Origin: Rhodospirillales bacterium
GTDB taxonomy: Bacteria > Pseudomonadota > Alphaproteobacteria > Acetobacterales > Acetobacteraceae
Assembly: GCA_028870815.1 (NCBI GenBank)
Contig: JAGWOU010000107.1
Span: 1 to 6,514 of the forward strand
Direction of reading: 5' to 3'
DNA length: 6,514 bases
Shown piece by piece: positions 1 to 6,314 of the stretch. A model generated the notes under the pieces. The model made no database searches. It was not told where the DNA came from and worked only from the letters and a program-made list of their open reading frames with translations. Position numbers and translations under genes: made by a program. Numbering within the stretch: position 1 is the stretch's first letter; every line of letters begins with the position of its first letter.

Positions 1-868
1 GAATGGTGATGCCGCCGGTGAGTTCAAGGCAGGGCGTAGCTGCATCGTTGCCGACGATGCGGTTGGCGGATTTGAAAGACAACCGGTCCAGCGCGCCGGA
101 GGGACCCACGCCTTGCCTTGCCTCGCCGAACCGCCCGAGGTCTTGAAACAAGGCGGGCAGAGTGGCGGCAACGATGCTGAAATGCACGGCGCTTTCATCA
201 GCCGCGTAAGTAGATGGTTTTTGTTCGCTTTCATGGAGCGGGTAAAATCGTTTCTCATTGGTGGCGTCGTTAAAGCGCACGCGGTAGCCGGGCTGAAAAC
301 AGGCGGGTGGCGTGCGCGCCAGATCCCACATCTTCATAGGCGTGGTGCCGATCAACTGCCAGCCGCCGGGGCTCGTGCGCGGGTAAACGCCGGTGAACGG
401 CCCGGCCAGCGCCACCGCCCCCGCCGGGATTTTCGTGCGTGGGGTTTTGCGGCGTGGCACCTGCAAGGCGGGGTCACCACCCACAAGATAGCCAAAGCCT
501 GGTGCGAAGCCGCAAAACGCCACGAGATATTCAGGCTCCGTGTGGCGGCGGATCACCTCCCGCACGCTCAACCCGGTGAGGGCGGCCACTTCCGGCAAAT
601 CCTCGCCATCATACACCACGGGCACCTCAACAAACGCATCATCCGCCGCCGGTTTCACGGCAAGATCAAGCCGGGTGATTTGTCCAGCAAGTTCCTCGGC
701 TTTTACCATCTCCGGTGAAAACCGGATCATCAGCGTGCGTGCGGCTGGGATAATTTCCTCGATCTCCGGCAAGAGCTGCGCCCGCAACGCGCCCAGCAGC
801 GCCAAGGTCTCGTCGAGGTCCTTCAGTTCGACAATAAAGCTGCAACGGTCAAGCGGCAGAAAGCGCAT
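1..868 (-). CDS. pxpBC: 5-oxoprolinase subunits B and C fused (PxpB-PxpC), partial at left edge
   Basis: The complement frame is open from ATG at 868 to the window edge (289 codons seen, C-terminus missing). Residues 1 to about 205 are a PxpB/KipI domain (allophanate hydrolase subunit 1 family). Visible motifs are PVVYDGEDL (about 82-91), H109 before EYLVAFCGFAPGFGYL (113-128), PRRKTPRTKIPAG (138-150), and TGVYPRTSPGGWQLIG (159-174). After a short linker, a PxpC/KipA domain begins near residue 231, with FQDLGRFGEARQGVGPSGALD (from 241) and AN-IVGNDAATPCLELTGG (268-286). In E. coli these are two separate proteins, so this is a natural fusion of the 5-oxoprolinase/urea amidolyase type. With PxpA it should cleave 5-oxoproline to glutamate using ATP in the cytoplasm. 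The start lies 3 nt after the pxpA stop with no clear Shine-Dalgarno, suggesting translational coupling. Urea-amidolyase-like activity on another amide cannot be excluded, but pxpA next door favours 5-oxoproline. Confidence 0.92.
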   Translation of the reverse strand, partial: MRFLPLDRCSFIVELKDLDETLALLGALRAQLLPEIEEIIPAARTLMIRFSPEMVKAEELAGQITRLDLAVKPAADDAFVEVPVVYDGEDLPEVAALTGLSVREVIRRHTEPEYLVAFCGFAPGFGYLVGGDPALQVPRRKTPRTKIPAGAVALAGPFTGVYPRTSPGGWQLIGTTPMKMWDLARTPPACFQPGYRVRFNDATNEKRFYPLHESEQKPSTYAADESAVHFSIVAATLPALFQDLGRFGEARQGVGPSGALDRLSFKSANRIVGNDAATPCLELTGGITI

Positions 869-871
869 GGC

Positions 872-1630
872 TCAGGCGAAGGGTTTGACCGCGATGCCTT
901 CAGCTTCGAAGAGCCGCCGGATCGCCTTGGCCATGTTCACGGCTCCTGGGCTGTCCCCATGCACACAGATGGATCCCGCCGCGATCCGCAACTCCGTGCC
1001 GTCATTAGCGGTGAGCGAACCTGTACGCACAAACTTCAGCATGCGCTCAGCGACTTGGTCTGCGTCATGCAGCACGGCGCCGAGATCGCGGCGGGGAACA
1101 AGGAGACCTTGCGGCGTATAGCCGCGGTCCGCGAAAATTTCTGGCATCACCGCCAGCCCTTCGGCGCGGGCAAGTTCCAGCACAGGCGTGCCGGCAAGGC
1201 CCATCAGCACCAGTGCAGGATCGGAGAGCTTGATCGCCTTGATCACCGCCAGGGCCTGACGCTCATGATTGGCGATGTGATTATAGAGCGCGCCATGCGG
1301 CTTCACGTAACGCACTTCTGTGCCCGCGGCTTTGGCAATGCCCTGCAAGGCGCCGATCTGATAGATGACATCGCCAATCAGGTCTTCGCTCGCCACATCC
1401 ATATCCCGCCGGCCGAATCCGGCCCGGTCCGGGTAGGAAACATGCGCGCCGATGGTGACATGATGCGCTGCCGCATTGCGCACGGTTTTCAATATGCCGG
1501 CCGGGTCGCCCGCGTGGAATCCGCAGGCAATATTGGCGCTGGAGACCACGCCCAGCATCGCCGCGTCGTCACCCATCGTCCAGGCGCCATAGCTTTCGCC
1601 AAGATCGCTGTTCAGATCGACGCTTGCCAT
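872..1630 (-). CDS. pxpA: 5-oxoprolinase subunit A (LamB/YcsF family)
   Basis: This encodes 252 residues, close to the 244 of E. coli PxpA (YbgL). Family signatures run the whole length: VDLNSDLGESYG (4-15), SSANIACGFHAGD (30-42), IGAHVSYPDRAGFGRRDM (60-77), YQIGAL (90-95), VKPHGALYN (109-117), FADRGY (166-171), GLLVPR (175-180) and SICVHGD (220-226). The protein is cytosolic, with no signal peptide. PxpA works with PxpB and PxpC in ATP-dependent hydrolysis of 5-oxoproline to L-glutamate, which removes a product that forms spontaneously from glutamine. The ATG at 1630 is chosen because the family begins a few residues before DLN-DLGE and a purine-rich GGGAGAGGA site lies about 11 nt upstream. 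An upstream in-frame ATG at 1705 would add 25 residues unlike the family. It is the first gene of a minus-strand operon with the PxpBC fusion and is divergent from the dehydrogenase gene. Confidence 0.95.
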   Translation of the reverse strand: MASVDLNSDLGESYGAWTMGDDAAMLGVVSSANIACGFHAGDPAGILKTVRNAAAHHVTIGAHVSYPDRAGFGRRDMDVASEDLIGDVIYQIGALQGIAKAAGTEVRYVKPHGALYNHIANHERQALAVIKAIKLSDPALVLMGLAGTPVLELARAEGLAVMPEIFADRGYTPQGLLVPRRDLGAVLHDADQVAERMLKFVRTGSLTANDGTELRIAAGSICVHGDSPGAVNMAKAIRRLFEAEGIAVKPFA

Positions 1631-1827
1631 GCGTTTTATTGTCCTCTCCCTGCGAAGGCGCGGCAATGCGGGCGGATACCGGGCCCCGATGGATGGATAA
1701 CCCATTCCGCCTAATAATTTCGTACAATTGTGAAGATTGCGCGATGCCGCCGAGTCGGGTCTATGGGCTGGGCGGCGTTTCTGCGCTAATAACGTGCAAA
1801 AGGCAGACGGAAAATACCGGAGGACGA
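1631..1827. promoter_or_regulatory. divergent intergenic region between pxpA and the dehydrogenase gene
   Basis: This 197-bp gap separates two genes transcribed away from each other, so promoters for both must lie here or inside the genes. It is GC-rich except for an AT-rich patch at about 1711-1731. That patch holds AATAAT (1713-1718), TACAAT (1723-1728, a 5/6 match to a sigma-70 -10 box) and the 8-bp palindrome ACAATTGT (1724-1731). No convincing -35 box sits at proper spacing on either strand. The patch is the best guess for a shared promoter/operator, but this is inference. No ORF here looks coding, and no RNA gene is recognised. Confidence 0.35.
1819..1824 (+). promoter_or_regulatory. 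ribosome binding site of the alcohol dehydrogenase gene
   Basis: GGAGGA lies 3 nt before the ATG at 1828 (4 nt counting from GGAGG). The reading frame is open back to an ATG at 1624, but this strong site, together with family homology starting at PTIALPRVIRLGGGSL, sets the start at 1828. Confidence 0.6.
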
Positions 1828-2981
1828 ATGCCGACCATCGCGCTCCCTCGCGTTATACGTCTTGGTGGCGGCAGTTTGGCCGAGGCCGGGCAAAGCCTCG
1901 CACAGCTCGGGCTGCGGCGCCCCGCTATCATCACCGACCGGTTTTTGCTGGAACATGGCGCGGTGGCGCGGCTGCAAGCCGTGCTGGAGGCGGCCGGCAT
2001 TGAGGCCGTGGTGTTCGCCGATACAGTGCCGGACCCGACGACGGACTCTGTGGATGCAGCCACCCGCTTTGTGCGCGAGGGCGGGTGCGATTGCGTGGTC
2101 GGCTTTGGTGGCGGCAGCCCGATAGATACAGCCAAGGCCGCCGCGGTGCTGGCGGCGCGGCCCGGCAAGATGCGCGCGCTGAAGGCGCCGCACCAGGAAA
2201 ACACGCCGGGTTTGCCGATCGTCGCGATTCCAACCACCGCCGGCACGGGCTCCGAGGCGACGCGCTTCACGATTGTGACAGATATCGAAACCGACGAGAA
2301 AATGCTCTGCCCTGGGTTGGCATACATGCCCACGCTCGCCATCGTCGATTACGAATTGACCCTGACCATGCCGCGCCGGCTTACCGCCGATACCGGCATC
2401 GACGCGCTGACCCACGCGATCGAGGCCTATGTATCCCGGCTCGCGAACCCGTTTTCCGACGCCATGGCGATTGCCGCGATGCAGGCGATTTGGAAAGGGC
2501 TGCGTGTTGCCTATCACGAACCCGGCAACCGCGCGGCGCGGGAGAGCGTGATGCTGGGCGCCATGCAGGCGGGCATGGCCTTCTCCAACGCCTCTGTTTG
2601 CCTTGTGCATGGCATGAGCCGCCCGATCGGCGCGCATTTCCATGTCGCCCACGGGCTTTCAAACGCCATGTTGCTGCCGGCCGTCACAAGCTGGTCCATT
2701 TCCGGCAATCTTGCCCGTTACGCCGACTGCGCGCGGGTGATGGGGCTTGCCGCCGGGGCAGGGGATGATGAAGCCGCCGCCGCGCTGGTGGTGGCGTTGA
2801 GAGTCTTGACGAGGAGCTTGCCGTGCCAAGCCCGCGCGCTTACGGGCTTGATGAGGCGCGATGGCGGCAGTTACTGCCGTTGATGGCCGAACAAGCGCTG
2901 GCTTCCGGTTCGCCGGGTAATAATCCCCGTGTGCCGGATATGGATACCATCATTCAAATATATCAGGAGATTTGGGCCTGA
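1828..2981 (+). pseudogene. iron-containing alcohol dehydrogenase, C-terminus frameshifted
   Basis: This is a group III Fe-dependent alcohol dehydrogenase (NAD(P)-linked interconversion of an alcohol and an aldehyde or ketone, cytosolic). The N-terminal Rossmann-like half shows GFGGGSPIDTAKA (92-104) and IPTTAGTGSEAT (134-145). The C-terminal helical half carries D192 and H196 in GIDALTHAIEAY, and H261 and H275 in VHGMSRPIGAHFHVAHG. These match the metal-ligand pattern of FucO (D-x3-H ... H-x13-H). As it stands the frame ends at TGA 2881-2883 after 351 residues, and residues 325-351 look unlike the family. In the other frame from 2802, the expected tail follows: SLDEELAVPSPRAYGLDE, then MAEQALASGSPGNNPRVPD, ending at TGA 2979-2981. 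Adding one base near 2800 restores a 384-residue protein, the usual family length. It is either a recent pseudogene or a sequencing error. The substrate cannot be told. The start at 1828 has GGAGGA upstream. Confidence 0.87.
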
Positions 2982-3010
2982 GCAGGGAGTGAACCGAAAT
3001 GGGACGCTTG

Positions 3011-3042
3011 TTGACAGCTTTTGCTTGTCATCTTCAGATTAA
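3011..3042 (+). promoter_or_regulatory. candidate promoter with overlapping inverted repeat upstream of the transporter operon
   Basis: TTGACA at 3011-3016 is a perfect sigma-70 -35 hexamer, 82 nt before the binding-protein start. At 17-18 nt spacing the -10 candidates (TCAGAT at 3034, CAGATT at 3035) match only 3/6. GATTAA at 3037 is also weak and lies 20 nt away. The -35 overlaps an inverted repeat: TGACAGC (3012-3018), TTTT, then GCTTGTCA (3023-3030), with a one-base bulge. A repeat over a -35 box is what a repressor operator would look like, but it could equally be a weak stem-loop ending the dehydrogenase transcript. No U-tract follows it. Confidence 0.4.
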
Positions 3043-3097
3043 ATGAAGGACCGGTTCGGAATGAAGCTGGCCGGCTAAATAAGAGGAGATATTTCCA

Positions 3098-4351
3098 ATG
3101 AGTCTCACGAATCTGGTATCTTTGAACCGCCGTGGCCTTCTGAAGACCGGCGCAGCCGCCGGTATGGCGAGCATGGTTACGTCCCAGGTCACATGGGCGC
3201 AAAGTGAAACTCCTGTAAAGATCGGCCAAGTGGACCCGCGCACAGGCACCTATGCCGGGCTGGGTGAAAACCAGATTCGCGGCGCAACCATGGCGGTGGA
3301 TGAGCTCAACAAGAAGGGCGGTATTCTTGGCCGTCCGGTGCAGCTCATTGTCGAGGATTCGCAGGGACTGCCGGGCCCGGCAGTCAGCAAGGCGCAGAAG
3401 CTTGTAAGCCAGGAGAATGTGGATTTCTTGATCGGGGCGGTAAGTTCGGCCGTTTCAGTCTCGCTCAGCCAGTTCGCGAACCAGCATAATCTGGTTTATG
3501 TCGATATCGGCGGCCATGTTGACAGTGTGACCGGCAAGGATTGCAAATGGAATACGTTCCGCACCTGTTCCACAACCTGGATGGAAACCGACGCAGATTT
3601 CAAGATACTTTTCGATAAATTCGGCAAAAAATGGTTTTTCATTACCCCGGATTACGCCTTCGGTCATGCCTTGCACGCCGATTATGTGGCGCAGCTTACC
3701 AAGGCAGGCGGCCAGGCGCTCGGCAATGCGCTGGCCCCGCTGGGCACGACGGACTTCTCTTCCTATCTCATCCAGGCCCGCGCCGCGCAGCCGGATGTGC
3801 TGATCTGCCTGCAAGCAGGTGATGACCTTGTGAATGTGCTGAAGCAGGCGGTGCAGTTCGGGCTGAACTCGCAGATGGCCATTGCCGGCGCGCAGCAGGA
3901 GTTAGAGGTACTGGAAGCGCTGCCGCCGGCCGCCCGGCTCGGCTGGTGGACGTTCGAGTGGTACTGGAACCAGCCCGGCGTACCGCATCTGGAAGATTTC
4001 GTGGCCGCCTACAAAGCGCGTTACGACAACAAGGTGCCCACCGCGCGCTCCTGGTTCGGCTATGCCACAACCCATGCCCTCGCTCTTGCCGCGAGCCAGG
4101 CGAAATCGCTCGACTCCATTAAGGTGGTAAGGGCGATGGAAGGGTTGGTGCTGCCGCCCGAGATCGCGTTGCAGCCGGGCAAATGCTACTACCGGGCCGG
4201 GGATCATCAGATGATCGCCAATATGTTCCCGGGCCATGTGCCGGCAAATGCGACCTATCCGAATCTGTTCGAGGTTGCGCAGACTGTTCCGAGCGGTACA
4301 GTCGCGAAGTCTCCCGAAGAAGCGGGCTGCAAACTGGTCTATCCGAGCTGA
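3098..4351 (+). CDS. HAAT-family ABC transporter substrate-binding protein (Leu/Ile/Val-type), Tat signal
   Basis: This is a 417-residue periplasmic binding protein of the Peripla_BP_6/LivJ-like class. The N-terminus carries a twin-arginine-like signal: N10-R11-R12-G13-L14-L15-K16, a small-residue hydrophobic stretch, and a likely cleavage after TWA34. The mature part begins TPVKIGQVDPRTGTYAGLG, followed by the typical AVDELNKKGGILGRPVQLI (66-84), a second-lobe PDYAFGH (184-190) and TDFSSYLIQARAAQPDVLI. Five cysteines are in the mature chain (149, 157, 237, 363, 411); C149/C157 could pair after export. It should bind ligand in the periplasm and hand it to the LivH/LivM permeases encoded next. 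The ligand is not predictable from sequence by eye: amino acids, amides, short-chain organic acids and aromatics are all known for this family. The ATG at 3098 has AGGAG at 3084-3088, 9 nt upstream. It is the first gene of the operon, with a stem-loop following its stop. Confidence 0.93.
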   Translation: MSLTNLVSLNRRGLLKTGAAAGMASMVTSQVTWAQSETPVKIGQVDPRTGTYAGLGENQIRGATMAVDELNKKGGILGRPVQLIVEDSQGLPGPAVSKAQKLVSQENVDFLIGAVSSAVSVSLSQFANQHNLVYVDIGGHVDSVTGKDCKWNTFRTCSTTWMETDADFKILFDKFGKKWFFITPDYAFGHALHADYVAQLTKAGGQALGNALAPLGTTDFSSYLIQARAAQPDVLICLQAGDDLVNVLKQAVQFGLNSQMAIAGAQQELEVLEALPPAARLGWWTFEWYWNQPGVPHLEDFVAAYKARYDNKVPTARSWFGYATTHALALAASQAKSLDSIKVVRAMEGLVLPPEIALQPGKCYYRAGDHQMIANMFPGHVPANATYPNLFEVAQTVPSGTVAKSPEEAGCKLVYPS

Positions 4352-4370
4352 GCCGCCTGGCTTGACTGTT

Positions 4371-4403
4371 AGAGCTGGCGCGGCACAAGCCGTGGCCAGC
4401 TTT
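4371..4403 (+). terminator. stem-loop between binding-protein gene and livH (attenuator or mRNA-stabilising hairpin)
   Basis: The left arm AGCTGGC-G-CGGC (4373-4384) and right arm GCCG-TG-GCCAGCT (4389-4401) enclose an ACAA loop. They form about 12 pairs with one G-U and one bulged base, extendable by A4371-T4403 and G4372-T4402. It starts about 20 nt after the TGA at 4349-4351 and is followed only by TTTAAG, so it is a poor complete terminator. In this position such hairpins commonly cause partial termination or protect the upstream mRNA 3' end, giving more binding protein than permease. The role here is inference. Confidence 0.5.
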
Positions 4404-4444
4404 AAGTATTCCAACCCGGTATTGTTCAGAGCGCCGCGGGCGCC

Positions 4445-4453
4445 AGGAAAGAG
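4445..4453 (+). promoter_or_regulatory. ribosome binding site of the LivH-type gene (GTG start)
   Basis: AGGAAAGAG sits 8 nt before GTG at 4462-4464 and supports that non-ATG start. A small GC hairpin, GCGCC (4431-4435) with GGCGC (4439-4443) and a 3-nt loop, lies immediately upstream and could affect access to this site. Confidence 0.5.
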
Positions 4454-4461
4454 AAAACACC

Positions 4462-5331
4462 GTGGAAGCCTTGCTTTTATATAGTGCATTCAATGGGCTG
4501 ATTGTTGGCATCTTCTATGCGCTGATGGCGCTGGGGTTGTCGTTGATTCTAGGATTGAACGGCGTCATCAATTTCGCGCACGGCACCTTCATGGCGCTGG
4601 GCGGTTATGTTGCCTTCACCATCGAGCCTTATGTCGGCTTCTGGGGAAGCCTCGTCGTTGCGCCGCTGCTTTGCGTTGTCCTTGGCGTCGTGGTCGAGCG
4701 TATTCTCATTCGGCCGCTCTACGGGCGCGATCCGTTGTTTTCTTTGCTGCTCACATTCGGGCTCGCGATGATCATGGAGGATCTTATCCGCACGATCTGG
4801 GGCTCCATCGGCCAACCGTTTGCTTTGCCGAATTATCTCAATTCGCCGCTCAGCAATTCGTTGTTCTTTCTCACCGGCTATCGTGTGGTGCTGATCCTGA
4901 TTACAGCGCTTGTCACCGGCGCCTTGTTCGCGGTGCTGCGTTATAGCCGCATTGGCATTCGCATCCGCGCCGGCAACGCAGACCTGGAAACGATCTCGGC
5001 GATGGGCGTGAATATCTTCTTCTTGCGCGCAGCGAATTTCGGCATCGGCATTTTCCTCGCCGGTGTGGCGGGCATTCTGGCGGCGGGGCAACTGGGGCTT
5101 TCGCCCTCCATTGGCTCTCAACTGATCATGCCGTCTTTCGTGGCGATCATCGTCGGTGGTGTGGGAAGCCTCCTTGGCAGCGTGCTGGGCGGGCTGATCA
5201 TCGGCATCGCCTCGGGCATCACCGCCGCGTTTTTCCCCGTGGCGCAGGAGGTTGTCATCTACGTTATCATGGCTGTGGTGCTGGTGGCACGGCCGCGCGG
5301 TCTGTTTGGTCAGGAAGGATTGTTTGAATGA
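4462..5331 (+). CDS. livH: branched-chain amino acid-type ABC transporter permease, LivH family
   Basis: This is a 289-residue inner-membrane permease, the usual LivH length, with about eight hydrophobic segments. Diagnostic stretches are GLSLILGLNGVINFAHGTFMAL (25-46, with the INFAHG motif), the cytoplasmic coupling loop RYSRIGIRIRAGNADLETIS-AMGVN (160-184, contacting the ATPases), and the glycine-rich SFVAIIVGGVGSLLGSVLGGLIIG near the C-terminus. It forms the translocation path together with the LivM-type protein encoded next. Translation starts at GTG 4462, since the family N-terminus (a short ALLLYSAFNGLIVGIFYAL helix) begins directly after it and a ribosome binding site precedes it. Its TGA (5329-5331) overlaps the next ATG by 4 nt (ATGA), implying coupled, stoichiometric synthesis. 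The livH symbol denotes family; the actual substrate is unknown. Confidence 0.93.
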   Translation: MEALLLYSAFNGLIVGIFYALMALGLSLILGLNGVINFAHGTFMALGGYVAFTIEPYVGFWGSLVVAPLLCVVLGVVVERILIRPLYGRDPLFSLLLTFGLAMIMEDLIRTIWGSIGQPFALPNYLNSPLSNSLFFLTGYRVVLILITALVTGALFAVLRYSRIGIRIRAGNADLETISAMGVNIFFLRAANFGIGIFLAGVAGILAAGQLGLSPSIGSQLIMPSFVAIIVGGVGSLLGSVLGGLIIGIASGITAAFFPVAQEVVIYVIMAVVLVARPRGLFGQEGLFE

Positions 5332-6314
5332 GCAGCTCGATCGAGACCAAGCCGCAAGCTGCGCGGCACGTAAATACAAATGGGCGTGTCGCCGCCTCCG
5401 CCATCATCTGGGTGGTGCTGCTGTTTGTGCCGCTTTGGCTGCCCATGGTGGGCGGCTATACCGACCTTGCGACCCGCGCCCTGATCTATGCCATCGCCGC
5501 TTCCGGGCTGAATCTGGTGCTCGGCTATACGGGCGGGCTGTCCTTCGGCCATGCGGCGTATTTCGGGCTTGGCGCCTATGGTGCCGGGCTGTGCCTTATC
5601 TATATCGCGCCCTCTCTGCCGCTGGCGATTCTGGCTGGCACGGTGCTGGGCGGCATCGCCGGTATTCTGGTCGGCCCGATGGCGATGAAGCGCAAGGGCA
5701 TCTATTTCGCGATGATCACCATCGCCTTCGGGCAGATGTTTTACTTCATCGCCGTGCGATGGAACGGTCTCACCGGCGGCGAGGATGGGCTGACCGGCTT
5801 TTCCCGTGTGCCGCTGCATATTGGCGCAGAAACTATCCCGCTCGGCGCGGACCGTTTCTATTACGTCGTATTGGCGCTGTTCGCGGTGGTGATGGCGGTG
5901 ATCTGGCAGATCTTGCGCTCACCGCTCGGCCATAGCTTCGTGGCGGTGCGGGAGAACACGACCCGTCTGCGGTTTCTCGGCGTGGCGGTGGATAAACAGA
6001 TATGGGTGGCCTTCGCCATCTCTACCTTCATCACGGCGCTGGCGGGCGCGCTGAACGCGATGCTCACGGGCTTTGCCTCGCCGGACAATCTGGGCTGGCA
6101 GCTCTCCGGATCCTTCGTGGTGATATGCGTGCTGGGCGGTATGCGCAGCTTCTGGGGCCCGTTCCTGGGCGCCATCATTTATATCGTGGCGCAGGATTAT
6201 CTCTCCAGCATCACGCAGAATTGGATGAGTTTCATCGGCCTCATCTTCGTTCTTGCCGTGCTGTTCTTCCCGCAAGGGCTGTTGGGATTCATCAAGGGGA
6301 GGGCACGCTCATGA
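5328..6314 (+). CDS. livM: branched-chain amino acid-type ABC transporter permease, LivM family
   Basis: This is a 328-residue inner-membrane permease, typical for LivM family members without the long N-terminal extension of E. coli LivM. A polar N-terminal tail (1-22) precedes about nine to ten hydrophobic segments. Family hallmarks are ASGLNLVLGYTGGLSFGHAAY (58-78), KRKGIYFAMITIAFGQMFYF (121-140), LTGGEDGLTG (148-157), the ATPase-coupling loop SPLGHSFVAVREN...GVAVDKQIWVAF (198-229), and LGGMRSFWGPFLGA (269-282). It pairs with the LivH-type protein to form the channel of the ABC importer. The ATG at 5328 overlaps the livH stop as ATGA, and AGGAAGGA (5312-5319) lies 8 nt upstream. Its own stop overlaps the next start in the same way. 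As with livH, the symbol gives family and not proven substrate. Confidence 0.93.
   Translation: MSSSIETKPQAARHVNTNGRVAASAIIWVVLLFVPLWLPMVGGYTDLATRALIYAIAASGLNLVLGYTGGLSFGHAAYFGLGAYGAGLCLIYIAPSLPLAILAGTVLGGIAGILVGPMAMKRKGIYFAMITIAFGQMFYFIAVRWNGLTGGEDGLTGFSRVPLHIGAETIPLGADRFYYVVLALFAVVMAVIWQILRSPLGHSFVAVRENTTRLRFLGVAVDKQIWVAFAISTFITALAGALNAMLTGFASPDNLGWQLSGSFVVICVLGGMRSFWGPFLGAIIYIVAQDYLSSITQNWMSFIGLIFVLAVLFFPQGLLGFIKGRARS

Noticed and set aside
113..718. Plus-strand open frames at 113-718 and 540-1121
   Set aside because: They lie opposite the clearly coding PxpBC/PxpA frames, have low-complexity composition and match no family.
959..1714. Long plus-strand open frame (251 codons) opposite pxpA
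   Set aside because: It is the antisense shadow of pxpA. The product is rich in His/Arg/Gln with no recognisable domain, which is typical of the reverse strand of GC-rich genes.
1624..1827. N-terminal extension of the dehydrogenase to the upstream ATG at 1624
   Set aside because: The 68 extra residues are cysteine- and proline-containing, unlike the family, and cross the divergent promoter region. ATG 1828 with GGAGGA and homology from PTIALPRVIRLGGG is the better start.
2790..2805. Programmed ribosomal frameshifting in the dehydrogenase gene
   Set aside because: No X-XXY-YYZ slippery heptamer or downstream pseudoknot-like structure is evident at the junction, and this family is not known to use recoding.
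3043..3078. Eleven-codon mini-ORF (ATG 3043 to TAA 3078) ahead of the binding-protein gene, as a leader peptide
   Set aside because: It has no ribosome binding site, no run of regulatory codons and no alternative hairpins of an attenuator, so it is likely chance.
4362..4390. TTGACT as an internal promoter for livH
   Set aside because: The -35-like box has no -10 match at 16-18 nt spacing and falls next to the stem-loop.
4549..5379. Minus-strand 276-codon frame opposite livH, and a similar 169-codon frame (5310-5819) opposite livM
   Set aside because: Their products are dominated by His, Asp, Arg and Gln, the mirror of hydrophobic membrane codons. They are shadows of the permease genes.
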